Of a stretch of DNA of 64,000 bases, positions 36,001 to 45,302 are shown one piece after another (positions within the stretch are counted from its first letter, which is position 1; every line of letters starts with the position of its first letter). Made by a program: the position numbers and the translations under genes. Below the pieces are notes generated by a model. That model saw nothing but the letters and a program-made list of their open reading frames with translations, had not been told where the DNA came from and did no database searches. The DNA is from Blastomyces gilchristii SLH14081 (Eukaryota > Ascomycota > Eurotiomycetes > Onygenales > Ajellomycetaceae): positions 5,411,690 through 5,475,689 of the forward strand of contig NW_003101682.1 in assembly GCF_000003855.2 (NCBI RefSeq), in the 5' to 3' direction.

Positions 36001-37860
36001 TTATTTAGTATTATAAATCAAATCAAGTCTCTAGTCATTAATTGTTTTTTCAGAATATAGATGTTCTTATCACTCAATTTAGCAGTAAAACTCAACATCT
36101 TGTCAGAAGAGATTAGCAAGATTGAATGAGTATTTTCATAGATTAGTTACTTATATATATAGCTCTGATATATAAGCTTCTCAAAACTCATAAGATTTAT
36201 CTTCAGCTTGAAAATATAGCAGATGTTCTACAGCAGTAGATTTATTTCTTTAACTAATATATTTATCTTCTCTATAGCTGTTGCAGAAGCTGTTAATCTG
36301 TCAGTCATCTTCAATATAATATTAATCTTCTGCAGCACTATTGATATGAGATTCTTGTAAGATGTAGTATGAGCACTGAATTCAGAGTTCAGAATTCAGA
36401 TATCTTTGTCAGTTTAATCAGTAGAATAGACTGTTTCTGTTATATAAAATACTTACTCAATAATATTATGAACTGACACTGAGCCTGTTTCATTCTTATT
36501 CTTATTCTTATTCTTATCACGGCTAGTAGAGTGTTTTTCAGGAAATTTCAATCAGTAATCTATTTAAATGTGATCAATCTTCTGATAATGATAACATGTT
36601 TTAATAGCATTATTATTCTTTCTATCTGACTTGATGAAATCTTTATTCTTATTCTCAGAGATCTTCTTCTTCTTCTTTTTATTCATTCTATTGAAATCTT
36701 GAGTATTATTTGCAGAGATCTTTTCATTGAAGATGAGAGATTCATCAGTAGCTGACAATTATAGAAGAATATCTTAATATAATTTCATGAAATCATCTTT
36801 AAGTGTTCTAGTATTCTCATTCTTCTCTATTATATTTATTCAATTCTTTATAAAAGATAATCAATCTTTACTAATCTCTGTAAGAAGTCTGTTAAAAAAC
36901 ATGAAATCTTCAATATTATATTTTAATCAGATATAATCAGTTCTGATTACAATTAAATATTCAATAAATATATGATTAGAACTCTTTGATTTTGATATTA
37001 TCTTAATCAATTCTTAAAATAGATGAGTTCTGTGAATAGCAGATCTCTCAGTGAAATTATTCTCTATGACAGATTATAGAGAATAAGTAGATAGTTGAGA
37101 CTTCTTAAGTATAATAAAGTGAGATTTGATCTGTAAGATAATCATAGATTATATATAGTTATATAGTCAGATATTCTGTTCTGATTAAAAACATTGTATA
37201 TTTATACTGATATTCTTATCAGAATTAATCTGCTTATTATTAAGAATATTATCTATTTCAGATTATCTTACTATGAGCAGAATCTCTTCTTTTTATATAG
37301 AATAATTTACAGAGTCAGTGAGTATAACAGACTTCTTTATAGATCTTACTTAATCTCTGAATTTATTAAGAATCTTTATTAATACAGATATTCTACTCTT
37401 TCATTGAAAATAATTTACTAAATCTATACTAAGCTCTTTATTTTCATCTCTATCTGTCTTCATTCACTCAACTTCATACTGAAGTCTTGTAATTTCTAGT
37501 CTCATGTAAGTCTTCTCACTTACAGAGTTATTATCATTTCAGTCACTTGAGCTCTCTGCATTGTCTGACATCTCATCAATGATATCTTCAACTGAGTCTT
37601 TATATATATTAAACTCATCAGACTGTTCTTCTATGATTATGTCATTCAGCTCAAACACTTCAGAGACAGTTACTTTTCAGTTCATTATTGATGTTAATAA
37701 TAATCTGTGATCTTGTGTCTGCTGTTCTGATGTCTTCTTGTTTCTTCACCTTGAAGACATGTATTCTTTTATTAAGTCAGGTGTCCCTCTAGATCTTAGA
37801 TTAATCATGGGTTCAATCACTCAATAAATCATCTAGACACACTTGTAACAATGTGTGGAG
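33100..37860 (-). pseudogene. Copia B gag-pol, broken
   Basis: The minus-strand polyprotein runs from about 37.8 kb leftwards. A zinc-knuckle remnant at 36598-36564 reads CYHYQKIDHI (C-X2-Y-X4-H), downstream of a lysine-rich stretch. The pre-integrase region lies near 36240-35880, integrase between about 35.8 and 34.7 kb, and reverse transcriptase then RNase H towards 33.1 kb, by alignment with copia A. Many stops are present, and no open reading frame longer than 94 codons survives in the element strand. A copia polyprotein normally exceeds 1,300 residues. Confidence 0.8.
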
Positions 37861-37901
37861 ATGTCAATTGCACATTATTTTGCAGCTTTTCATTGTGTAG
37901 A

Positions 37902-37914
37902 GGGCTTCATAACC
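37902..37914 (-). promoter_or_regulatory. Copia B primer-binding site, half-tRNA initiator-Met type
   Basis: Directly after the 5' LTR the minus strand reads GGTTATGAAGCCC. This differs by one inserted A from GGTTATGAGCCC, the complement of the anticodon stem-loop of initiator methionine tRNA (GGGCTCATAACC). Copia-group elements such as Drosophila copia and Ty5 prime from this tRNA half. The extra A could be a mutation in this copy. Confidence 0.6.
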
Positions 37915-38014
37915 TCTTGAAGAATAATATTGTTATGTTGTAATCTAACTACGCGAGTTACACTAAATAGGTTGGGGTGGCACGTGACTAGGGTAGGTGT
38001 AGTAATCACCAACA
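37915..38014 (-). repeat. Copia B 5' LTR
   Basis: This 100-bp LTR differs from its partner mainly in the end nearest the interior (AATATTATTCTTCAAGA against AACGTTATCCTCCAAGA, so CG to TA-like and CC to TC changes). The outer ~75 bp are intact. The 5' LTR should hold the element promoter and faces away from the zinc-finger gene. Confidence 0.92.
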
Positions 38015-38160
38015 TGTTTGCCAGACGACGGAGCGCAGCCCATATCATTCTGACATATCTGCTCTTTCACATTTCTTAATTCCTGCTAGTTTTACTCTAC
38101 AGCTGATCGTGGAGAGCTGCTAGCATCCATACCCGCGTCCATCTTACCACAAACAAACTG

Positions 38161-39490
38161 ATGACGGATAAACCTCAACCACCAGAATGGGTAAGTAGCA
38201 CCAACACCTTGCAACTTAGTCACTAAGGACCGTCCTAGAGCATCGTTTCGTCGCGGCCCCTCAACTACCACCCGAGAGACTTCCGAATACACAGCACCGG
38301 GCACTATGCAAAACGATCGAGTGTCTGTACGCGCGAGTGGTTGTGCTGGAGGATATCATTAGCAGCGTCGGGGCAGAACATCACTTGAAGACGGCGTTTG
38401 GCGGTCGCATTTGTACCTTAAAGGAAATAAAAGCGTCGTATTGCCAAGATCAGACGTATCCGCGGCTATCGAAGTGCATTGCGCCACACTGCAGTAAAGC
38501 GTATCAATCTGCGGAGAACCTCCCAAGACACATTCGAGGCACATGGGATCGTAGCCACCAGTTCCACCGTGCGATACTTACCGGGACCTTCTGTTTTCAG
38601 TGTGGGATGGAATTTTCGGCAGGCACGTCCTCTCTCTCAAGGCACGAGAGGGACCGCCATGGGGAACCAAGCACATCTAGGATTGAAACCTTCGGGCCGT
38701 TCCGCACCGCATGTGGGTTGTTCCGCTTGTCTGAATAGCTTATATACTAATGGAAACAGTCTCTCGTGGCGGAGGTCTCCCTTATATGCAGCCGAACGAT
38801 AATCACGTCGCCGGCCGAAGCGTACGAAAAGCGAGTGAGGCGGGTAGTGAGCGAGATTCTAGCATTGGGCGCTTGGTGCAAGTGTCAACCGACACTTCTA
38901 CAGCTGAGAGGTGCGATGACGGTTCCGTTCTCCGGGAAGAAGTCATGAAGATATTCAAACAGTTTAGCACGAGAATTGAACAGGTTGAAAAGGACAATGA
39001 CCACCTGCATGAAATCGTGGGCGGAAAGAAGAGGAAGCGCGGTGACGACAAAACATGCACGGCCCCAGCGAAACCTGGATCCATCAATGGCCACACCTCG
39101 GCGTTCGCCCGTGACCGAAGTAACTGCGCTTCAACCATGGCTTACTCGGCTCAAGTATCGTCATCCGACTCCGCAGCGTCCGTGGATGATTTTTGCAACC
39201 CAGGTTTCAACCCCTCCCCAGTACCGCCAGCTCAACTACAGCCATTCTCCAGCCATTCTATCTATGAGATCAACTCCGGTCCCGATCCCTTCCCACTACC
39301 GCTCACCAACGTTAACGGATCGATATACCCAGCTCAGCTACAACCATTCTCCCGTTCTATCTATGAGATTGGCCCCGGACCCAATCCTTCCCAGGTCCCC
39401 CCTACCGGTACCGATGGATCTATCTACCCAGCCCTATTGTTTCCATTCCCCTCCGAGTCCATCTACGGATGCCCCTCACCTAACTTCTAG
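38161..39490 (+). CDS. C2H2 zinc-finger protein with C-terminal proline-rich repeats
   Basis: The model is join(38161..38190, 38241..38712, 38760..39490), 410 residues. Exon 1 is MTDKPQPPEW and ends at a perfect GTAAGT donor. Intron 2 (47 nt) has donor GTGGGT and a TACTAAT branch point. Intron 1 could instead end at 38219 (29 nt), adding 7 residues in the same frame. Finger 1 (residues ~88-115) is CIAPHCSKAYQSAENLPRH, with its second His unusually far away. Finger 2 (~126-148) is CFQCGMEF...SRHERDRH. A coiled coil (~226-255) precedes KKRKR (~257-261), a likely nuclear signal. The last ~90 residues are three units of about 34 residues sharing PAQLQPFS and SIYEI. It is probably nuclear and nucleic-acid binding, with unknown target. 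The start was chosen because it links in phase to the finger frame, which lacks its own ATG. Confidence 0.75.
39226..39487 (+). repeat. ~100-bp coding repeats in the zinc-finger gene
   Basis: CCCAGCTCAACTACAGCC-type starts occur near 39229, 39329 and 39428. Each is followed by a TCTATCTATGAGAT or TCCATCTACGG segment encoding SIYEI/SIYG. The repeats are in frame and diverged, the third being the least similar. Confidence 0.8.
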
Positions 39491-39645
39491 CAAACCGGGC
39501 AATCCTCCATCTCCTCCGCCTGGTTGGCGCGCGACATTGAAGAGTCGCGTCCGTTTTGACACAGTAATACCAGCAAACTTTCTATGAAGAATAGTATTTG
39601 CAGTTTTATGAAAATCCCATTGCCATAATGCTAGACCTGTCTATT

Positions 39646-40357
39646 TCAGATGCACGTTATTTCCTTCCAGGTTCCCCAATGAGTGCCCCATACTATCCTA
39701 ACAATCCCATGTAGACCACCGATACACATACCCATGGTGCTCACCAAGGGTGGTCCGACCGATAATAATTTACCACGTATAGGTCCGTTTTGGCCTCCGG
39801 CTCGGGAAGCTGTCGTAATAGCCAACCACTGCATATGATCCTGTAAGACGTTAATAGCAGGCTTGTTGTTCGAGGCTTGGGTTCCACGTACACGTCTCCA
39901 CCGGTGGCTGCAATGGCCGTTGGTAGATCACCCTTGCTGCCTCCTATATCGTATTGCCACCTCCACTGCGACTTATTATCTTTGCCGAAGAGATGATAGC
40001 AAGTCAAGCCAAGAACCTCATCTTTCTTATCTGCTAGGGTCTCCCCCCGAGGGAAGCGCTCAAATGGGGAGTTTTTCAGTCGGGAAGCGGGCATCAGGAT
40101 AGCGAGGTTTTGTTTGAAGGGCTGCGGGCTCACTCCAGCGAGGAGGTGGTTGACGTGCTAGGTTCCTTCAGCCAAGTTAAAGAGAGGCTGAGAGCGGAGA
40201 TTCTCACCTGATTGCTCGCCACCCGCTCAATGGAGTTTGTATCTGTGGCATCCTTCAGCACGATCCATCCATCGTTGATGAGTGCCTGTAAGACTCTGTC
40301 GAAGTCCCGATAGAGGTCTAGTATGTCACCAGATCTGATCAAAACGTTGGTGTCCAT
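39646..40357 (-). CDS. Hypothetical protein, spliced, unrecognised
   Basis: I see a spliced minus-strand gene but no known family. Exon 1 from ATG 40357 (MDTNVLIRSGDILDLYRDF) runs 50 codons to 40208. Intron 40207-40122 (GTGAGA...GCAG, 86 nt) joins in phase to exon 2 (40121-39894). A further intron ends at 39841 with TTACAG. If its donor is GTGTAC at 39893 (53 nt), exon 3 is 39840-39646 and the protein has 190 residues. If the donor is GTACGT (51 nt), the frame instead ends at 39741. There is no signal peptide or membrane segment. Sequence upstream of the ATG is open to 40477 without an ATG, so a longer 5' end is possible. It is convergent with the zinc-finger gene. Confidence 0.4.
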
Positions 40358-40998
40358 GTTCACCCTGACCTGCTTGCAAACATCGCGGCGCGGGGCTTCA
40401 CTGAGGGGTGACGATGCCGGATGCTGATTGAATGACACGTGACATAACTTAGTCTTGGCATCGTTGGGTTCGGACACGACCGTTGATATCCTGGCCCATT
40501 ATTAGCCCTGAATGAGTTGTCGATACAACCAGGGGTGTGCGGAGGGAAAACCAACCCTTACCTTCCGAACCCTGGAACGGCTTGTTCTTCTTACCAGCAT
40601 AGAAACCATCTTGCGGACACGATTTGTGGTTTGGAAGACACAGAAGTCGGTTGGGGATTAAGAAGACGAACAGAGCGAGCGTTGTTAGTTCTAGAAAATC
40701 GGGGGCATCGGTGGGTTGTCTGCTTTTTAAGTGTGCGAATATCGGTCGCTAACTTCATGCCCGATTGGCAAATTCATTTGGCAAACAAAGTCGAGCCTTG
40801 CATGAGGCAGCCGGTTGCCTGGATTCCTCCTCAACACACCGCCCTCCTTGCAGGATGCAGATGTCTACGCTAATTGGCGATCGAGTGGCCTTGGCAGCGG
40901 GACATTAAACATAGCTGTTACAGCGCCGTCGATGACAGCAGTATGCTTCCCTCCCCACAGGAAAGGATGAATAACTACGTGATTAGGATATAAGCTAT
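40358..40998. other. Intergenic, unmutated
   Basis: This GC-balanced spacer lies between the hypothetical gene and the end of the RasGEF gene. A 118-codon + strand open frame at 40517-40873 starts with TTG and shows no domain. I do not call it a gene. Confidence 0.5.
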
Positions 40999-42778
40999 CT
41001 AAAAGCAGATACAGAACTCGAACATGCTCCCGATTCTCTTCACAATTCCCGACCTTGCCGTGTATGATCCGAACCAGAGCAAGTCATCAGCGTTTGAAGT
41101 TACTCTCTGCAAGCAAGCCTCGTATCGGGAAGATGCTTCGTGCCGACGGAGACTTTCAACGGACAACTGATACTCCCTGTAAATGGGATATATAAAAGGC
41201 AACGCAGGCTTTCCCGTCTCCCTCATGTCCCTCAAATGGTCGCGACACGCGCGAAAGTTACCCTCATATTCGACAATTCTGCGCAGCTCCCGTGGGATCA
41301 TTGTTGCATCGTAGTCAGCAACCCTCAGACCTATCACAATTGCAGTCACTCCATGAAAGTTTCGTTGCTTGTACAGACACTTTTGATACGATGTTAGCAG
41401 TACTCCGAAGCGAAGAGCTGCAATGACCAGCTTACCATGGCAAGTTCGACCAAGGGACCACCGTATCTCAGGTCCTTTCGAAGGCATTCGGTTGTATCTT
41501 CATTTCGATGGCGCCAAGAGTGACCCAGGAGACGCCGCCACTCGTCTCGCTCGGAAGGCATGAGGGCGTACGCGGCTTGAAAGCATCTCAAGTCTTCGTT
41601 TGTGATGCGGCTGGCTAGTGACTCTGGCGACATGTCTCTGATTCCCCGGAAGAACATCAAGTCGGTCCGGAAGCTAGACACCGGATCGATGTCTCGTTCA
41701 GTGTCGTAGGTACTCTGGAAGCGGGTGTTCAGGAGATAAAATTCGTCCGCGTTCAAGCGGCGGGGTCGGGGACCGAAGACATCAGCAAGAGGGTCAATGA
41801 TGAACCCGATATTAAGATCATGGGTCAAACATTTCCACGACTGGGTGTTCTGGATGCAGCCAGACATCACTGCTCGTGCAAGAGGGTTTACTCCGAGAAC
41901 GATCTGTCTCCAGTGTCAGCACGCAATACATATGAAGTGCTCCAGTTCTGGCGGACCGTTTGAAGTTCATTCTTGATCCGCAGTGGCTCGGGACACCTCC
42001 GAAGAAACCTATTGAGTCGAATACGGAGCACCCCGAGGTACACCAAGAACATATCCATCACGTCTGTGTCGCGCCCAACCGCTTTTAGAAGCCACGCTGC
42101 GAATGGGACCTGTAAAATGACCGACCTGGTCTCCTTATCGATCGCACGGGCTACAGCAGGGGCTACACCATGGGCATCGGTCGTGTTCACTCCCGTCAGT
42201 GGATTTTCCCTATAGGGAAAATCCGTCTTTGCTATGGACTGCTCCAAGTCGTCGAGACTTAACCAGCGGGCGGAGGCATGCATTCTGAATCGATCGCGAT
42301 GATACCTGAAAGCTCATTAGTCTGGCGGAAAAAATAAGATCAGTGATTTCAGATGAAAAATGACAATGACAGGACAGCTGAGGAGCAACATCTGCCGTAT
42401 ACATTTTGGAAAATGCCTGGTGAATCCTGGCACGAAGCCAGAGCTGTGACACATCCCCGACCTCGAAATCCTGATCACCACAGCGGATCATTGTTTTTCC
42501 AACGCCAAGGCCATCCCAATCAGGATACAGCGGTTGATCGCAGGGGTTCAATGTGAATTTACAACGCCACGACCGTTCCAGGGAGAAGGATCGCTGCTGC
42601 TCCTGGATAACAGGAGTTTAATTGGCAGCAAAGTGCAGGGACTTCCGTGTTGGAACCCACGCGCCTCCGGTTCACAAAAAGCAACCATAGAAACAACCGA
42701 GCAATCCTGGCATTTCGGTTAGCCTGCCGCCGAGGATGGCTTGATGGAAGGGAACATAAAAGGAGAACTCACTCCCAT
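40999..42778 (-). CDS. RasGEF (CDC25-type) domain protein
   Basis: The model is complement(join(40999..41379, 41436..41903, 41930..42305, 42403..42470, 42563..42706, 42773..42778)), 480 residues. The core introns are strong: 41435-41380 has GTAAGC, CTAAC and AG; 42402-42306 has a CTAAT branch; 42772-42707 has GTGAGT and CTAAC. The 41929-41904 intron would be only 26 nt; a GTCCGC donor at 41956 gives 53 nt in the same phase and is likelier. The catalytic domain (~290-470) shows SPESLASRITNEDLRCFQA, then LVELAM and LYKQRNFHGVTAIVIGLR (cf. the family's LxNFNxVMAIVSGL), then LPFIYPIYREY. An upstream FLVYLGVLRIRLNRFLRR may be a RasGEF_N element. It would load GTP onto a Ras-type GTPase at membranes. 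The N-terminus is the least certain part. It is divergent from the bZIP gene, 155 bp apart. Confidence 0.75.
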
Positions 42779-42933
42779 TGCATTATGCGGCCACCTGCAT
42801 ATCTCCTTCAATTCTCGAATTTCACCGGAATGGCAAGAGGCGCCTACGACACCACTGGAGTCCCCAAACCACAACCTCCTCCCAAGCCGAGATAGGTTTT
42901 CACATACACTCGGTCGCGATAGTATAATGAACC
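42779..42933. promoter_or_regulatory. Shared intergenic region of the divergent RasGEF and bZIP genes
   Basis: About 155 bp separate the proposed RasGEF start (42778, minus) from the bZIP start (42934, plus). Both promoters must fit here or inside the neighbouring 5' ends. No TATA box or binding site is evident. Confidence 0.4.
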
Positions 42934-43743
42934 ATGGCGGTCAAAAACGGATTGAGCGTTCCTCAGCTGTTGTGTGCTACTCGCGATTGTGGCACCGCGC
43001 AGCACCTCGAGGGTGTTGGACATTTCCCCGAACCACACATCGAAAGGACATCACCAATGTTGCAGCCACCTCCAACCGACATATGAGAGAAATTCCTGGC
43101 CACCGCCGTTGCCTCACAGTTTCCCAGACACTATCACAGCACTTTCCCACACTCCATCACTCAAACCCAACTGGACAATAACTCGGGATCCCTGCAGGGC
43201 CCGATACCCATACAAGCTCCCTACTTTCGTGCTCGCGATCCTCCTCCGCTCATTGCCTCACAGTATGAAAGTACACCGCGGTCGTCCTATAGCCTGGTTC
43301 GCCAAACGCGGCCGCCATTAACACAATGCGGTTGCCAACTATATCCCGCTGATAATTCTCTTCCTCCCTTGGAACAGGGTGGATTGAGGAGGTCATTAGC
43401 ACGCTCAGGGGATATCGGGCTGCATTCAAAGCAAATATCTCCACCGATAATGTCACAGACAGTAACAGAATCGGCGCAAAGATGGAGAGGTATAATTAAT
43501 GTCGATATGGAATCCGGATCACGGAAAGCGACGGAGATACGGCAAAAGAATAGCCTCGCCTCTAAAAAGTTTTGCCAGCGCAAGAAGGTTCAGAAAGAGG
43601 AAATGAAGAAGATTATCGAGAAATTGACCGAAGAACGTGATCATTTTCGGCATTTATGTCATCAGTTGTTGGAGAAGGAGCAGGGAAGCAGAATCATCAA
43701 ACACTCCGCCAGTATGCCTTCATTCAAACCGGCTACGTCTTGA
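42934..43743 (+). pseudogene. MetR/CYS3-type bZIP factor with one in-frame TGA
   Basis: One reading frame of 268 sense codons runs from ATG 42934 (context ACCATGGCG, strong for fungi) to TGA 43741-43743. It is broken only by TGA at 43084-43086 (codon 51). The C-terminus (about residues 200-245) is a bZIP: basic region KNSLASKKFCQRKK, then heptad positions M, L, F, L in EEMKKIIEKLTEERDHF and RHLCHQLL. MetR/CYS3-like factors of sulfur metabolism read NTAASARFRIKKK, so the invariant arginine is cysteine here. The middle is proline/serine rich. TGA could derive from CGA by one C-to-T change at CpG. Alternatively a weak-donor intron could skip it, or translation could start downstream. The gene is therefore a pseudogene or unusual. 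It is divergent from RasGEF. Confidence 0.6.
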
Positions 43744-43963
43744 ACTGATTTCGTATTTTTCTTCCGTATAGAGTAGGAACGAAATCAATACTTTCCTATT
43801 AAGTGGAGATATGAAAATTAAAGACAAGAGACATACCCAACCCGTATGACGACACTCACTTGTTGAATTGATGAAGTTGTTTTGCTATATTCATTCAAAG
43901 AGTTCATCTCATTAAAATTGTTGCCACTGGTCATGTTTTTAAAAACTCTCTGGGATAAAATCG

Positions 43964-44294
43964 ATGACGCTGCCTGCAACCACAAAATCCACCATCCGTC
44001 AGGCGATGAAGGGCGAATGGGAAGCATTCTGGGAACAGGCAAAACATGAAACCAGTAAACAGAAGTTGAGGAGGGTCAGGAAAGACCTAACAAGGCAGAG
44101 ATACAGAACAGATAGGAAGACTATGAATAGAGGAAGCTCAAGCGGAAAAGAAGTGATTCTTGCAGAAATAACCGGCCCCAACTGGAAGCTTTCGGCAAGA
44201 ATAACTGAATTTCCAAGGAAAAGAGCAGAAACTCCTGTATGTATAGTAGTGCGCTGCATAGCTGCCTGAGGGCGGCTGGGACAGTCTATGAATA

Positions 44295-44334
<40 letters not shown>
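43964..44334 (+). mobile_element. Probable 5'-truncated LINE fragment with (AATC)n tail
   Basis: An open stretch (43964-44269) reads IRQAMKGEWEAFWEQAKH and later RKRAETPVC, reminiscent of the region after RNase H in fungal LINE ORF2 (a tryptophan-rich helix, then a cysteine-containing end). It is followed by a stop, about 25 bp, and TGAATAAATC leading into (AATC)n at 44294-44334, a common tail of fungal LINEs. It is unmutated and in a different family from the LINE at 12962-20620, whose tail is (AAT)n. No clear target duplication was found, so the 5' edge is arbitrary. Confidence 0.45.
44294..44334. repeat. (AATC)n microsatellite
   Basis: Ten perfect AATC units at the 3' end of the presumed LINE fragment. 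Confidence 0.97.
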
Positions 44335-44335
<1 letters not shown>

Positions 44336-44389
44336 GTTCGCTTCGTACTTCATTGACGGCCGACTCGATTGACGGCCGTTCATCTCAGT

Positions 44390-44602
44390 CGGCCTAAAGA
44401 ATAGGGGAATATTTTCCCCTGGGGACGACATTGGGCATGACCAGGCCATGGCTTCTCTAAAGAATAGGGGATATAGTGGGCATGAACAGGCCATGGCTAC
44501 TCTGAAGAATAGGGGAATATTTTCCCCTGGGGACGACATCTGGCATGACCAGGCCATGAATATTCTAATATACCTTCCGGTTTAAATCAGTTCATTTCGT
44601 TT
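44390..44602. repeat. VNTR family Z, copy 2
   Basis: Three units contain AAGAATAGGGGAATATTTTC or AAGAATAGGGGATATAGTGG followed by GGCATGACCAGGCCATGG. The array ends with CATGAATATTCTAATATACC and a TTCCGG...CAGTTCATTTC close that matches copy 1 at 32690-32731. The long spacer GGGGAATATTTTCCCC is a near-perfect palindrome. Confidence 0.92.
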
Positions 44603-45302
44603 GGTTACCAGTACTCTGCTGAGCCTTACTAGAACCCCACAAGAGAGATGGATATTACAGGTCATGTAAACAATTCCATCTAATTGAACAATAGTCAATG
44701 GTGCATCTCCCGAGTTCCCATAGTGCGGGTCAATTTGTTCAAATGATTCTCCCTGAAAGGGACTGTAGCCGTCACCCTTCAGGAAAATATAGGGCCAGTC
44801 ATAATTATGAATCTTGCTGTTTTAAAGTCAAAAAGCACGTAATTTGAAACGAGCGTGCTACAAGTGAGTGATCCTGTGGTGAGCCCCGCTAGCACACTAG
44901 TCAGCCAGCTAAAAACCTGTAGATTTACGCCTCCGAGATGAGAGACGAGAGGTTATGCGGACATGTCTTGGGTGCGTGGGGTAAATTGATACAATAATGA
45001 ACTCTTTGGGGGGGTATATGGCCCGGCATTCCCTATTCGATCACTCAGACATCTAAACAAATGGCCTACGGGTCATGTGGGCTAAAAAGAAGTGCGAGCC
45101 GAAAAGGGGTTGCAGGCTGAAAGGGAATGCAAGCTGGAAAACAAAAAAAGAGCAAGTCAGACAGAGTGCCAAAGAACTCAGCAAGGCTTGGCTTGGCTTT
45201 GACTCAGCAATCAAACATGTAGATCTTCAACTTCCCTGTCTCTTTCCATCACTCATGATTTCAATATTAGATGTAAGATTGGTCATAAAAATCTCTATCT
45301 AG
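44603..45302. other. Unmutated flank of the gene island; nothing recognised
   Basis: This is GC-balanced sequence without a supported gene. A 75-codon lysine-rich open frame at 45075-45302 runs into the mutated block and is not convincing. The switch to CpG-poor AT-rich sequence happens near 45240-45300. Confidence 0.5.

Larger units (their letters stand above)
32845..38014 (-). mobile_element. Copia B: complete Ty1/copia retrotransposon, internal part mutated
   Basis: A 5.17-kb element has 100-bp LTRs at 32845-32944 and 37915-38014 and the 5-bp target duplication TGTTT (32840-32844 and 38015-38019). On the minus strand the LTR reads TGTTGGTGATTACTAC...CTCCAAGA. The primer-binding site follows the 5' LTR directly, and a G-rich polypurine tract (complement at 32945-32956) precedes the 3' LTR. 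The LTRs are nearly unmutated. The interior from about 33.1 to 37.8 kb is heavily mutated and shares family with copia A. It lies 147 bp upstream of the zinc-finger start codon. Confidence 0.93.

Noticed and set aside
38803..39138. Long minus-strand frames opposite the zinc-finger gene
   Set aside because: They are shadows of the + strand coding frame, which is supported by fingers, splice sites and protein repeats.
40517..40873. A 118-codon open frame between the hypothetical gene and RasGEF
   Set aside because: It starts at TTG, has no splice context or domain, and lies in a normal intergenic position.
41904..41929. A 26-nt intron in the RasGEF gene, and a 29-nt intron (38191-38219) in the zinc-finger gene, as ultra-short introns
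   Set aside because: In both cases an alternative site in the same phase gives a normal fungal intron (53 nt from 41956; 50 nt to 38240). Without transcripts the ultra-short forms are not needed.
45075..45302. A 75-codon lysine-rich open frame at the edge of the gene island
   Set aside because: It spans the transition into mutated sequence, has no recognisable domain, and its base composition changes midway.
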